64,000 bases of DNA from Xenopus tropicalis. Its lineage: Eukaryota > Chordata > Amphibia > Anura > Pipidae. Of this stretch, positions 1-13,423 are shown one piece after another. Each line of letters opens with the position of its first letter. The stretch's first letter is position 1. The notes beneath the pieces were generated by a model. The model worked only from the letters and a program-made list of their open reading frames with translations. It did not search any database and had not been told where the DNA came from. The position numbers and the translations under genes were made by a program. The stretch spans positions 114,663,036 to 114,727,035 of the forward strand of contig NC_030677.2 of the NCBI RefSeq assembly GCF_000004195.4, written 5' to 3'.

Positions 1-1282
1 CTGCTGATCATTAAAGGGGCAGTTACTGTTTTAATTAGGAATTATGTTTTTATTGGACTAATCTTGAAATAGGGGCGCACACTGCGAGTTAAAGGGGTGT
101 TGCAGGAAAAATGCATTGATAAAAAGAGGTCAAGGTTGCACATCAAACTATTTATTGGACTGTAAAGTTTAAAACCCGATTCAGTCTTTGCTGGCCAGAC
201 TTTCACCGATATATTAAAGCTTATAGAAAAGTTTATCAGACTGCAAATCTCCCTTACTATTAACTTAAAATTTAACATACTTTAGAGTTCAACACACTTT
301 GCATTTAAAGATGATTGCAGTTGCGCTAAATTGAAATGGTATATTGCTTAGCAGGGGAAATGCTGAGTATTGCAAATTTAATTCCTATCTTACCCTTTAA
401 GAGTTCATCATTGTGCATTCTTTCAAATGACACACTTTGTTTCAAGCTCTTGAATGCTGGATACCAAAGAAAGACACCACTGCCTGGACACGTGATATCA
501 CTTATAATTATCATGTAACAGCGGAAGAAGTGTTTTTTCAATATTCCTCCATTACCAGCTTACCTGAGACTCACTATTTGCTATTGCACCACCTGATTCC
601 AACACTACGCAGACGATAGACCAGTAATCATAGCGACTTACTTCCAAAGGTTTTAAGATGCTATTAACCCTTTTACTGCCAGCTGCTTTGGTCAAAGCGG
701 AACTTTTTTGCCAGACCGTTTTTGAACATTTTTCACTGTTTCACTTTAGGGGCCTTTCCTTTGGGGGACTTGTAGTTTACCCAGGAAAACAATGTCGTTT
801 TTTTCAGGACAACCTTAGCTTTAAAAATATGGTAGCATTTTTGTGTAATTCCAATTCTGTAACACTATATAGGCTTCTAAATGTCTTAAAAATGTTTTCC
901 ATAATATAAACACACTGGTTTGGAAAGTCCCATGTCTCCTAAACGCGTCAATTCCAAATTTATTTAGTGTTATGGAGATTTCTCACTTGTATAGGTCAAA
1001 AACTCCAAGCAGTACACTACCAAGTTTCCAAAGCACTGCTCCAGAAAGCTGCGTACTTTAGATTTCAAGGCCAAAAACATGTTAAATTAACATGTTAAAT
1101 TTGTACCATACATACAAAAATGAGATTTGTAACCTGTTTAAACCATTTTTCCAATAAGTAAGTTTGTCTTTTAAATACCTTCTATTTTATGTTGTTAGAC
1201 ATAAAAAAGTAAAAAGACTGAGCGCTATGTTTGGTTTCTTTCTTGTTGCTAGAGTGATTGGTAGCTGTACTTTTTCTTTTAG
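1..1282 (+). other. gna11: gna11 intron 5 (3' part)
   Basis: AT-rich non-coding sequence that ends in a pyrimidine-rich tract and the AG acceptor at 1281-1282. The preceding Gq-alpha exon, which carries the switch II motif DVGGQ, is not visible here, so the window starts inside the intron. The open frames in this stretch show no family resemblance. I see no recognisable transposon. Confidence 0.8.
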
Positions 1283-2277
<995 letters not shown>

Positions 2278-3031
2278 CCAAGCACCCACCTCCCCTCAAC
2301 CTCCTCCCCTTCATTAGAAAGTTGGGGTCAGCCCCATCACCAGAAAGCAAAGCACTGGTGTGAGCGAAGGGGAGGAGGCTTCAGTCTTGCTTTTGTTTTT
2401 ATTATCTTTTTTTATTATAATTTTATTTTGTTTCTAAATGGGATGATTTTTGCCAAATTAGTAAAGGTGCAGCTTATTGCTGCTCCGTATGCCTTTGATA
2501 AGTCGTTAAAAATCATGGGTTTATATTTCAAATAGCCTCTTAATATTTCTTGTATTAAAACAGTAAGAAGGGCAATAGAGCAGGGAGTCTGGTGAGAGCC
2601 TGCTTGCTCACCCTACAGCAATTTTCTCCAGTTTTTATTCACAAAATTCGGGCCCTCAACCTCTTACACTAAAGTGGGTGCATGAGTTATCCCTTACAGA
2701 ATCCTCCTTTTGTTTCATGATGTTTGGTTTTATGTCATTAAGCAGCATTGCATGTTTTAACAGATTCTATGAATGATAGGGCTATAAACCTTTTTAGGGA
2801 TGATGAATTAGATATGTCTACTGCACATATCTTTCCTGGGCTTTCTGGTTCCACCTCTTATTTCCATCCCAAGTGGCTTTCTTCCATATTGTACTTCTGA
2901 AGGGCAGTGACCCAAAGACGTTGAGGGCTGTTCCTTCTCACCTCTGGGACACCTCTCTGACACCCAAGTTTGTGGCAACAAGAAGATAGGGGTTAATGTT
3001 TTGCTCTGCTTTGAACACATTCCTCCTGTCA

Positions 3032-3044
3032 CCCCCCCCCCCCC
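3032..3044. repeat. Poly(C) tract, 13 bases
   Basis: An uninterrupted run of 13 C in the putative gna11 3' UTR, followed by CAG and a T-rich stretch. A shorter C run sits at about 5041. Such homopolymers are prone to slippage and to sequencing error. Confidence 0.9.
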
Positions 3045-3488
3045 AGTTTTTTATTTTTTGCATTAAATATGCCATATATTTTATTTTTTTAAGTTCATTT
3101 TCTATGTGCTGATGTGTCCAAAGTGAATTTTATTACAGTTTGACATTTTGACTACCTAAGGCACCATAATTTTTTTTTCAGTACTTTTGGCCATCAGCTG
3201 TATAAGGCCTTTCTCCTAATTACATTTTAACTGTATGCATTTCCATTTGTTTTCTGCTTGTCGTTTCTTTTAATATTGCACCTCTGCTTCTTGATAATTG
3301 TACCAGTGTACCAAGAATGAGGCAGTTGACAGGCGCAATGACTGGCCAACTGCATTTTACCACCAAACAAATGGTGGCATCCTAAGCACAAACATTGATC
3401 AATTGGGGAAAATACCATAGAAAGGTGGGGTGGCATCCCATGCAAGCTTAACTTATTGGCCCCATTTGAGATTTCTTACAGAATGTGC

Positions 3489-3494
3489 AATAAA
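3489..3494 (+). promoter_or_regulatory. gna11: Candidate proximal poly(A) signal of gna11
   Basis: Canonical AATAAA about 1.2 kb after the stop codon, in the context GTGCAATAAATTAAAA. The downstream GU-rich element is weak, so this is a possible alternative end only. Confidence 0.3.
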
Positions 3495-5226
3495 TTAAAA
3501 TTTTCCCACCTCGATTTTATTGGGTGCTGCATCTACAGTATTGACAGCTGTTTAACTATAACACTAAGGGCTAGGTTTATCACAGTTTAAATTCCCTGTT
3601 AAAATTTTGCATTTTTCTACCTTGTGAATTTTTTTTCATGCTTTTATGAAAACTTTTCATTTCTTTTCCCAATTTTTAAAAACATTTTAATAATCTGGCT
3701 TAGTTAGCAAGGCATTTTACCCTAGCAATCTGCAAGGCAAAAAAAAGGTATATCCCATGGGTCAAATTTGTAATTCATTTGTAGTGCAAGTTTGGAAACA
3801 TAAAAAGAAAATCGTTTTTCCCCTCCACTAGTGATGGAAAAAAACTGAAGTTTTCCTTGAACTCTGATAAATCTGCCTCTAGAATCTGTAAATAAAGGAT
3901 ATACACTACTTGTGGATATTTCACCAATTTTTACTGGCATGTCTGGAGCATACCTGGCTTGTAGCAATGCGCCACTGCAAAGTTACAAACGGATATGTGC
4001 AGAGGTACACATCATCTGATTTTACTATTGCTTGTGTGTGCGCCATTAATCATATATGTTAGTACAGCATAATGATATACTGATTATTTAGCTGTTGGCA
4101 CAAAACTTTGTCTGATCTGCTGTAATACCTTCCAGGTGATTCCAGAAGGTTATTTAACAGTGGTCATGGTGGTGTTCTATTTTAGTGTCACAATGACACC
4201 TAGTGGCTACAGTGTAAACAGGTGTTTACTATCAAGGAGTGGGTAACTTTATTGTACTTGTACTAACTGAATGTCAGAATCTTCTCTTCTGATTTAGGAA
4301 TAATAATTATTCATAGGATAATGTACTTGAATAATTTTTTTGTAAGTGGCAAAATTATGTTGATTTTAGTTACCTTTTACACAGTTATTTGTGAACATCA
4401 TTTATAAAATGCCACATTTATATATTCCCCTTTCCAGCATCATACATAAAATGCAATAACTTGGTAGCATAAAAAACTATATTAAAATGCATATGCACCC
4501 TGTTAGAAGTGTAAATTTTTCCATGCACAGGCCAGTATTAAAATGCCAGCACTGCTATGCATGACCATGTTGACAGCTTATTGGCCTGTGTATCAGGCCA
4601 GAATGATAGCCTCCCTGATATATATCTCATTTAACCCCAAATGAAGACTGGTAAAGGTAAGGTAAGGACTTCAATGGATAGTAAATATGAATGACACCCA
4701 ACTCCTACCACTATGTGATTTGATGAATGGCCTGGAGATAAAACTATCAAACTGACTTTTTTAGTACCTTTGCACACAAAATGGGTGATATGTACTGGGT
4801 CATATGTACATATTTATCATAATAAATATGCTGTCAACGTTTTCTCTGCAGTGGGCCAATTATCTCAAATGTCAGTGTTTTTACTTAAGTTGATAAAGAA
4901 GTCAATATTACTGGGTTGGCCCCTAGCTTATTAGTGCATTAGAGGACTGTATCCATCTCATGTGCCAAAAGTTCCTTCAATCCCACCCTGTTTAGGGGGA
5001 AAGAATAAAAGAAACAAAAGTATGCTACATTTAGTCTAACCCCCCCCCCACATTGAATTTATTTCATCCAGACTGTAGCTAATGGCTTCTGTGTTATAAT
5101 GCCTTCAAAAGGGGCAAACCACATCTTTAGTAGCATAGGGAGTTAAAACCTTTAGAGGAAAGTAAACATCCTAATAATAGAACACAGACTAGACTAGAGC
5201 AGCCATATTTCAGTTGCCTATACATA

Positions 5227-5719
5227 TTAAAAGGGATACTGACAATGTTCCCCAATTTTGTAAAAATTAACAAAGGCTTTAAAGTGAGGTTTACACATTC
5301 CTATTTATAGGAGTCATGTTAAACTCGCTAAAAAAAAGGGCATTTGTATTTGATTTATTTTTAATGTAAATAATTTAATTTCCTTGTGCCCATTAGCCAG
5401 CCAATTTTAAACTTTGTGCTGTAGCACCCTGACCTGCAAACTGTGTAGTCCCAGTAGTATTGGATCTGTCTGTCATCTGGGCTTTGGATTATGTGATGTG
5501 ACCATAGGCTTATAGTACAAAGGTAAAATCGCAATCAAGCCTATGGGAGTAGTGCCATTTTCCAACACTAGATTTGGTACTGCTGGGTCTACACGGCATG
5601 ACACAGTTGAATGTATATATTTTTTTTCACTATCTTTAAAAAAAGGCTTAATGTCCTGATTGGTTTTTAGCGTTGCTGACACGGTTCCTCTTATTTATAG
5701 GAATGTCAGTCTCACTTAA
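5227..5719. mobile_element. TTAA-flanked MITE (T2-like) in the gna11 3' region
   Basis: The element is bounded by TTAA at 5227-5230 and 5716-5719. Its inverted ends are TTAAAAGGGATACTGACA on the left and, reverse-complemented, TTAAGTGAGACTGACATTCC on the right. TTAA target duplication with TTAAAGG-type ends is typical of the abundant T2-like MITEs of Xenopus. There is no coding capacity. Confidence 0.6.
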
Positions 5720-7314
5720 ATAGAGGTTGTATTTTCTGACATGTTATGGGTTTAGATTTCAAGTATTTCCATTTTTAAAGTTTGTATTGTGTTATCTACT
5801 CTGGCTTAGTTATGGTTTTTTATTCTCTTCCACTCTTTATTGCAAGCTGCAATGGTTAACTGACATTTCTGTGAGACTGTTAGCCTGATGCTGATTGCAG
5901 AATCCCTGCCAGAAAGTGAGAGAGCGCTGCTGTGTTTGTCTAGAAAGGATATGAATATGAATCAGGAAATATGGTGCAAGAAACTAAATTCATTGGTTCT
6001 GGTATAGCCCAAGTGGCATCAGTCAGCGAAAATGAACTTTTTGGCCCCTAATTTACCTATTGCTGTATGAAATAATTACAGAAGCCTAAAGATGCCCATA
6101 AATTTTATAATGCAATTGATCATTTTGGCGAACCACCAAATCTTGATGGCACAATTGCACTAAAGCAGAAATATTTGGTAGATGTGTAATTCAACATAGG
6201 TTGCAGTGGCAACATGGAGTCAGTATTGGGTGATTTGATGCTTTTTTGTTTTTTCTTTTATTGTTGATCATGGAAGACCAATCATGTAAATAAGGTCATA
6301 GCTAGGTGTGTGGAGAATCATGATCTGGCAAGTCTGGTACTTGACTGAAGCCTGCTTGTTTAGAGATCTCCTTGTAATTTTAGCTTTGATCTTTTTCTTA
6401 TAAAATTCCATTTAAAAAACAAACAAACAAACAAAAACAAAAAAAACTACAACAAAATAACATTTACTTAGCCAAAAGAAATGTCCCTTACTCTTGTAAT
6501 GTCATTCCTTTGCTCCTGCAATGACACTTTACATAAGAATGGTTCCAGTCAGGTAAAGTCCTTTTGGCCAATTAAGTTTTTTTTTTTTTTTTTGGACCAT
6601 ACTTTAAAAATATGCATTTGTTTTGGAATGAGCACCTTTGAAAAATATGTATCTAGAGTTAACAGCTTACTTAGGTTTAGCTCTATAAAACTTTTAGCAT
6701 CTCCAAGCCCCACAAAGATATTGCTGTAAGGTTTCCATTGGGTGTGCGTTCTAGCAGTGTGGTTGGGCTATGGCACTAGATTTTTGAAAGCGGAACAGCC
6801 ACTGCTCACCAGAAGCTGGTCCCTTTCCATTGGCTTTAATGCCAGTTATCTTTCTCTAGCCATAATAGCAAGAATGGAACATCATCATTAATGTCAGTGG
6901 AAAAATGACTCCTTAATAGAGGGCATTATGGAGACAGTAATGGATTCGCTAGTGTGCTTTTTGCCTAATAGTTGTTTACCTCTTGGGTTCTGTTTGCTGG
7001 TGCCAATGCTGTGTTAATGAACTTTTGCTCAAATATTTGTCAGTATAAAGTGGTTGCCAACAATACTTGTTAGCATCATGGCCATGTGTTGTATTATTAC
7101 TTGCCATCATTTCATTCAAACTCGTCTTGCTTTCACTCTGCACTTACTGTTTCTTATAAGGTGTATTTCTGAGTTTAGAAGGTCAGCCTACTATATCTCA
7201 GCACCTGCCTTGTAGCCCTTGTCGGGGTAATATACTTTGCACTTTTTAATATTCCCGCAGAACCCCTTCCACCACCATTTCAGCCTTCGGGCATTTCTAT
7301 TTCAGGGCTTTTAT

Positions 7315-7433
7315 CAGTGCTTGTTAAACCTTAGGTCCCCAGATGTTGCTGCATCACAACCCAGCATGCTTTAAGCTGTATTCAAATGTTGGAAGGAGCT
7401 GGGGCTCATAGAATGCAAGTTTAAGAAACACTG
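7315..7433. mobile_element. Short hAT-type MITE
   Basis: A 119-bp stretch with inverted ends CAGTGCTTGTTAAAC and, reverse-complemented, CAGTGTTTCTTAAAC. The interior contains the phrase CAGATGTTGCTGCATCACAAC, a composition common in frog hAT MITEs. The flanking 8-mers do not match, so no target duplication supports it. Confidence 0.45.
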
Positions 7434-8901
7434 ACCTAGAGGTAATAAAACAATAGACTTGGGTATGTCTATAGCCAGAGACATCTTTAATCTGTTATCC
7501 AACCGCTTAGATGGTTATTGCAGTTCATCTGCAGTTGCCTCAGCTAAGCTTAGAAGGGAAATCACTCCAGTCTTATCACCGGTTTGCTTTTTTTTTTTAA
7601 ATTTGTATTTTCTTACCCTAAATCCTGTTAATATGGTGTATATTAATAATATAAATATTTTTGTTTTAAAAATGTGCTTTTATGTGATTCATGTGTGACG
7701 ACCCTTTTCCCTCCCACATTGCCATTTCATATTGCACTGTGTACAAATGAAATAAATACACTTCTTCCTGCCTCTCCCTGTACTCTAGCTATAGAGGAGC
7801 GCACGCAACTCTTTAATTCCATGTGTTCTGTATTTCTCCCCCTCAAAGCAGATTAGGTAGGGATGATAACAATGGAACGGCAAATCCCTGATTGGATGAA
7901 TTGAGCCCAGTGGCACTGCTTTCTTGCTTCTTTAACGTGCAATACCCTCTACTACTTTTTGTTAAACCCCTTTACTCATTAGTTGCCTGTTCATACCTCC
8001 TCAGTCTGTTGTATATGTGCCAAAGTAATGGTATTAATGGGCTTCACACTACACACATATAACATGTATTCACATTTCCATGTTGCCATCTTTCTTCCTT
8101 TCGCAAAGTTCATGATAAGTAAAGGAAGGGAGAGGCTATAAGGAAAGTTACCTCAGCAGCGTTTCCTCCAGGGTAGGAAGCCAGTGCTGCCTTACTACAC
8201 GCCATAACATTCAAATGTTGCTTTTTCATGAAACATATCTTTATGATGGTGCTGCTTATCTGTGTTCTAGAAAGTAGTATTGGTTATGGAAATAAGTGTT
8301 TGAAAGGTTTGCGTTGTTTGCTTGCAGTGTGAGTTAATGGTGGTGGTGGTGAAATTGTATTACGATTATTCTGCTGCACTGCGCCCCTCTACTGTTAATG
8401 ATGCCACCCGGGCCCAGCCCCCCATAATTATTGATGGTGTCTGATATGGCTGCAACCACTGTAGCTCAGTCCAAAAATTCATATTTATGGATTATTCTGT
8501 GCAGTTAGGGGACCAAGGATGCATTATTACCTCTTATGTTTACCTGCAAATATTTGAAATACACATGCCCCTGGCTTGCCTCCAGTTCTTTAGCCATATT
8601 GGTATGGGAGGGGGTTTAATGACACATTCCCCTTTTGGTTTGCTTTGTGAGATTATTAAGGCCCCCTTGTACTATGAGGGTATAAAACAGTGCATTTCCA
8701 CTCACTACTCTTTATACACTGTTCTCTTCTTGGTATCTGGGCGCTGAGTTTGTTTTGGGAAAAAAAAACCTTTTTTTTTTTTTTTAAACTAATTGCTTTT
8801 CCACTTGTCTCTTTGTGCTGACCCCTGCTCCTATTACCTAAATGCACACTGGAATTTGATTTTCATATTGTGCTCCTCTAATTAAACTATTTGAAATTTG
8901 G

Positions 8902-8907
8902 AATAAA
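8902..8907 (+). promoter_or_regulatory. gna11: Candidate distal poly(A) signal of gna11
   Basis: AATAAA in the context TTTGGAATAAATTTTG. About 25-40 bases downstream come a TCTCTCTCTTTTTTTCTG run and GTTTGTACG, a plausible downstream element. Beyond it the sequence changes to repeat-rich intergenic DNA, which makes this the better candidate for the main 3' end. Confidence 0.5.
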
Positions 8908-8925
8908 TTTTGTTCCTATATTGCT

Positions 8926-10318
8926 GTCTCTCTCTCTTTTTTTCTGTTTGTACGTTCCCTGATCTTTCTTGGGTTTACTCATGGACACTTGGTCTGTCCA
9001 GCAGTGGAATGACTTAGTATTGGGTCCCACAGCAAGATCCTTGGGCCCCTAATCTTTGGGAACAAGACCTTTACCATAAACATATATTGCCCATGGGGTC
9101 CCCTATAGGTCTGAGTTTGTATCATAGTAGCAGTAGGTTTTGCTAGCACAAAAGGTTGAACATAAAGGATGTTTTTAAAAAGAAAAAGAAACCCATCATC
9201 AAGTTCAACCTTTTATGTAGTTCAACCTACCTGTTAAATCTTTTGAAGTCCATAAAAGCGGAGTGGCCAAAGCATTTGGTATTGTGTGTATGTGTTCAAG
9301 GGAGGGGATAAATAACTTGTATGGGGATCCCATACAACTTTGTCATGGCAGCCCTAGAATATTTTGTGATGTGTAATCTCTGTACGGCACTGCTTTAATG
9401 TGTCTGCTCTATATAAATAGCAGAAAATACAGCAAAATAATATTTCATGAAAAATGTCAAACCACTTGTTGCCAAATGGTTAGAGTCCGATTTCAAGAAA
9501 TCTGTGATCAATTTAGCAATTGGCACCATGGATATAAATTGCGATTATGCAGGATATTTCAACTTTATTTTTATTAAATGTGCCCCTTAGACTCATGCAG
9601 GCATTTCAACAGCTTATTCTGAATTCCAGCTCCTAGCATTTCATATGGCACTTTGCCAGTGATGGTTTATATTGAACATAGATCATAGATTTGACAGTTG
9701 CAGATGCCCTCCTACTATAGTTGCCCAAATGTGGGGAACTGTTTCCTTTTTGCCCAGGCTCTATTTATGAATAAAGGGAGCAGCTGTATGACTTGGATAG
9801 TTGGCTCAAAATTATTACTGGTTCCTTCTTACAGGCAGTCTTTACTGCAATTGAAAGAGATACATCAATCACACAGAAGCTTTACAGGTTTTTCATTGTG
9901 CAGAACTATTCATACAAAGTCTTTAAATTAGTTTGTTGCTCTATGCATATGGATATGTCTATATCTATGCAGCTACAGTGGTAGAGCACAACTTCAATTA
10001 ACTTGTGTTTCCTGGGCACTGGAGTGCATAAAACTGCACTGTATGACAAATGCACCCATAAACTTCCATCAGCACAGAGTCATGTTTAATACTTCTCCGT
10101 TCTGGCAAAGATTTTGGGAAGCATTTTTGTATAAAATAATTGGTTACTGCCATCATTTACTCACTCCATTAAAACAGTGTTCCCAGTGAGCATATTTACA
10201 TTGAATATTTGGGTGTTGGTCAGAATGAAGTAAAAGTAAAAGTGTTGCAGTCTTGGAGAACAGTAGAAAACTAGAAAGGGAAGTTTGAGAACAAACTTCA
10301 TGTTGGGTTTAAAAAATG
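8926..10318. other. Intergenic DNA, no gene seen
   Basis: AT-rich sequence without recognisable coding potential. Around 9001-9065 there is a GGGCCC-containing piece that begins like a hAT end (CAGTGGAATGAC), but it has no matching right end. Nothing else is supported. Confidence 0.6.
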
Positions 10319-10907
10319 AAATCTGATCTGTTGTTGGCTCCGCCCACTTTTTCTAACCTTGAGTACAAAGTCACCCAGGGACTGACTGAGCAAAGTTTGG
10401 GAACCCTGGCATCAAACCAGTAAAATTAAATAGGTGAAATCTGGCTGTTGGTGGCTCCGCCTACTTTTTCAAAACTAAAACTGCAGTCCCCTAGTGACCA
10501 ACTGTGAAAAGTTTGGGGACCCTGGTGTTATTACTGTGAGAATGGCAACAAGTTGAATTTCCACCAAGTCAATAGGTAAAATCTGATTGGCTGTTCACAA
10601 CACCGCCCACCACTCTTGTGCATCAAACAATCATCATATTTTCATTCAGGGTGACCCCATGATTATGTTATTCAAGTTTGGGGGATGTAGCTTCAAAGCT
10701 TTAAGAGTGGCAGCAGTTTGAAAATCTTCCGTGTCAAAGTCAATGGGAAAATTGGGGTGTTTGGAGCGGCGCCACATAAAGACGGGGGGCAGGATTGCTT
10801 AGAAAAGCACAAGAAACCTGCTCTGCTATAGGGCGAAGAAGTGTTGAGAGTTTGGGTGTTGTACCCCTAAAACTGTAGGAGGAGTAGCGTTTAGAAAATG
10901 GGTGGCG
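10319..10907. repeat. Diverged tandem repeat, monomer about 120-170 bp
   Basis: Three to four degenerate monomers each begin near the phrase AAATCTG...GTTGGCTCCGCCCAC (about 10319, 10436, 10576 and 10746). They share AGTTTGGGGACCCTGGTGTT and AGTCAATAGG segments. The last monomer is cut by the hAT-like element that starts at 10909 and resumes after it (GCAGAAGAACAGTATATTGG). I recognise this as a dispersed frog repeat but cannot name it. Confidence 0.6.
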
Positions 10908-10908
10908 C

Positions 10909-11798
10909 CATAGGTGGATTTTCAATAAGGCTAGGGGAGGCTAAGCCTCCCCAAACCTGCTAGGCACCTTAAATAAAACAAAACAAAAAAACCCTCACTC
11001 CGTTTCTGCATTGTCCTGCAACTCTTATGATCCTGCAAGCTCCAGTTCTGCTGTGCTCCGACTGGATCTTTCTTCACTTTTAAGTTAACTTTTAGTATGT
11101 TATAGAATGGCCTATTCCTAGCAACTTTGCAATTGGTCTTCCTAATTAATTTTTTTATAGTTCTTGAATAATTTGCCTTTCTCTTCTGCCTCTTTCCAGC
11201 TTTCATATCGGGGTCACTGACCCCGGCAACTAAAAAGTATTGCTCTGCGAGGCTACAATTTCATTATTATTGTAATTTGCTATTACTTATTTTTCCATGC
11301 AGGCCCCTTAACTATTCATATTCCCATCTCTTGTTTAAACCACTACCTGGTTGCTAGGATAAATACGACCCTAGCAATCACATAGCTGCTGAAATACCAA
11401 ATGGAAAGCTGCTGGACAAAAAGCTAAATAACTGAAAAACCATTAAAAAGAAAAGAGGACCAATTGCAAATTGTCTCAAAATATCAATGTCTACCTTATA
11501 TTAAAAGGGAATTTAAAGGTGACCTACCCCTTGAAGCTAACTGATCCCAAACACAAATGGATGGAGAACCCCTCACAGAAGTGCACGTATGAATACTTTT
11601 ACATTTTAGGGTAAAAAAGCCCTCCCACCCGCACTTTTGCGCAGTATCCCTGGGAGTCAGTGGGAACTGCAAGAGGTAGGTGGGAGGTTAATTTTTTACA
11701 CCAGCAGCAAATCCACTAAGTCTCACATTAACTGTAGGTCAGTTTCTGTATGGCCCATCTTTAGCCTCCCCAAACAAAAAAATCACCCTATGCCTATG
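10909..11798. mobile_element. hAT-like non-autonomous element, copy 1 (internally deleted)
   Basis: The ends are CATAGG...CCTATG, with a longer imperfect inverted repeat reaching GGGGAGGCTAAG on the left and, reverse-complemented, GGGGAGGCTAAAG on the right. The flanks are an 8-bp near-duplication, GGTGGCGC (10901-10908) and GGTGGTGC (11799-11806), consistent with hAT insertion. Near the left end is a palindrome, GGGGAGGCTAAGCCTCCCC. A truncated MITE (11075-11532) lies inside. No transposase is encoded. Confidence 0.7.
11075..11532. mobile_element. Truncated MITE (left end missing)
   Basis: The same element as 12668-13108, but it begins at CACTTTTAAGTTAAC because the first part of the left terminal repeat has been deleted. 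The right end, GACCTACCCCTT, is intact. The family, with AAGGGGTGGTTCAC ends and the internal phrase GGGGTCACTGACCCC, is very common in Xenopus. Confidence 0.7.
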
Positions 11799-12021
11799 GG
11801 TGGTGCTATGAAGAAGAAGAAGCAGAAGAACAGTATATTGGGGTTTGGGGTATATTGGGGAAAATTGGGGTGTTTGGAGCGGCGCCACATAAAGACGGGG
11901 GGCAGGATTGCTTAGAAAAGCACAAGAAACCTGCTCTGCTATAGGGCGAAGAAGTGTTGAGAGTTTGGGTGTTGTACCCCTAAAACTGTAGGAGGAGTAG
12001 CGTTTAGAAAATGGGTGGCGC

Positions 12022-13374
12022 CATAGGTGGATTTTCAATAAGGCTAGGGGAGGCTAAGCCTCCCCAAACCTGCTAGGCACCTTAAATAAAACAAAACAAA
12101 AAAACCCTCACTCCGTTTCTGCATTGTCCTGCAACTCTTATGATCCTGCAAGCTCCAGTTCTGCTGTGCTCCGACTGGATCTTTCTTCTTGGGGATTCTC
12201 CAATCAGAGCACAGCTTTCTTGACAGACTGTACAATTGACCAATCAAAGCACAGATGCACACAGGGATCGGGAGATTTTTCAAACTGAAGGCAGTGCAGA
12301 AATGAAGACTGAAAAGAAGAATCTGCAGCTGTAACTTTACCTGAGAACCAACTCTCAACTTTTGTTGCAGATTTCATCCCACTCCCACAGGAACTATACA
12401 CAGGTACTATACACAGGTGCTATACAGTTCTAAAGGCTGAATCACTAGTTAAAATTAAATTGTTTTTTTGCCTACATTATATTGTGTATTGGTGCCAGTG
12501 TTATAGTGCCAGGGCCTGAATATCTGCCATCAGTACCCACTGCTTCTCACTGCATATAATGTGCTGGTTTTGTAAATACAGACTGCGTCTCACTGCATAT
12601 AATGTGCCTGGGGTGTCCGTACCCGCTGCCTCTCTCTCTCTCTATAAAACTAACGTAAACACAAACAAAGGGGTGGTTCACTTTTAAGTTAACTTTTAGT
12701 ATGTTATAGAATGGCCTATTCCTAGCAACTTTGCAATTGGTCTTCCTAATTAATTTTTTTATAGTTCTTGAATAATTTGCCTTTCTCTTCTGCCTCTTTC
12801 CAGCTTTCATATCGGGGTCACTGACCCCGGCAACTAAAAAGTATTGCTCTGCGAGGCTACAATTTCATTATTATGCAGGCCCCTTAACTATTCATATTCC
12901 CATCTCTTGTTTAAACCACTACCTGGTTGCTAGGATAAATACGACCCTAGCAATCACATAGCTGCTGAAATACCAAATGGAAAGCTGCTGGACAAAAAGC
13001 TAAATAACTGAAAAACCATTAAAAAGAAAAGAGGACCAATTGCAAATTGTCTCAAAATATCAATGTCTACCTTATATTAAAAGGGAATTTAAAGGTGACC
13101 TACCCCTTGAAGCTAACTGATCCCAAACACAAATGGATGGAGAACCCCTCACAGAAGTGCACGTATGAATACTTTTACATTTTAGGGTAAAAAAGCCCTC
13201 CCACCCGCACTTTTGCGCAGTATCCCTGGGAGTCAGTGGGAACTGCAAGAGGTAGGTGGGAGGTTAATTTTTTACACCAGCAGCAAATCCACTAAGTCTC
13301 ACATTAACTGTAGGTCAGTTTCTGTATGGCCCATCTTTAGCCTCCCCAAACAAAAAAATCACCCTATGCCTATG
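12022..13374. mobile_element. hAT-like non-autonomous element, copy 2 (fuller form)
   Basis: A 1353-bp version with the same ends (CATAGG...CCTATG) and flanks GGTGGCGC (12014-12021) / GGTGGTGC (13375-13382). The 12190-12667 part absent from copy 1 includes a short ACAGGTACTATAC / ACAGGTGCTATAC repeat and a CT dinucleotide run near 12632. It holds one complete nested MITE. The open frames across it read through repeat DNA and resemble no protein I know. Confidence 0.7.
12668..13108. mobile_element. Complete MITE nested in the hAT-like element
   Basis: A 441-bp element with imperfect inverted ends, AAGGGGTGGTTCACTTTTAA on the left and AAGGGGTAGGTCACCTTTAA reverse-complemented from the right. 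It is non-coding. I recognise it as an abundant Xenopus repeat. No clear target duplication is visible. Confidence 0.75.
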
Positions 13375-13423
13375 GGTGGTGCTATGAAGAAGAAGAAGCA
13401 GAAGAACAGTATATTGGGGTTTT

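Larger units (their letters stand above)
2278..8925 (+). other. gna11: Candidate long 3' UTR of gna11
   Basis: No coding exon follows the stop codon. The sequence is AT-rich, largely unique, and poorer in transposons than the DNA beyond 10 kb. A short form could end after the AATAAA at 3489-3494. A long form could end after the AATAAA at 8902-8907, which is followed by a TCTCTCTCTTT / GTTTGT-rich stretch as expected downstream of a cleavage site. Two MITE-like insertions (5227-5719 and 7315-7433) lie inside. The extent is inferred from signals only. Confidence 0.45.
10745..11846. repeat. Tandem duplication, copy 1
   Basis: This segment recurs at 11858-13423 with essentially no mismatches in the parts I compared by eye. 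It contains the last tandem monomer, the hAT-like element with its 8-bp flanks, and a few bases beyond. Relative to copy 2 it lacks about 482 bp (joined at CTTTCTT|CACTTTTAAG near 11074) and keeps 28 bp that copy 2 has lost (near 11270). Confidence 0.85.
11858..13423. repeat. Tandem duplication, copy 2
   Basis: Head-to-tail second copy of 10745-11846. The two are separated by about 11 bases of TTGGGG-rich sequence that itself looks like slippage of the ATATTGGGG motif. This copy has about 482 bp that copy 1 lacks (12190-12671) but has lost 28 bp near 12875. The near-identity elsewhere indicates a recent event or an assembly artefact. Confidence 0.85.
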
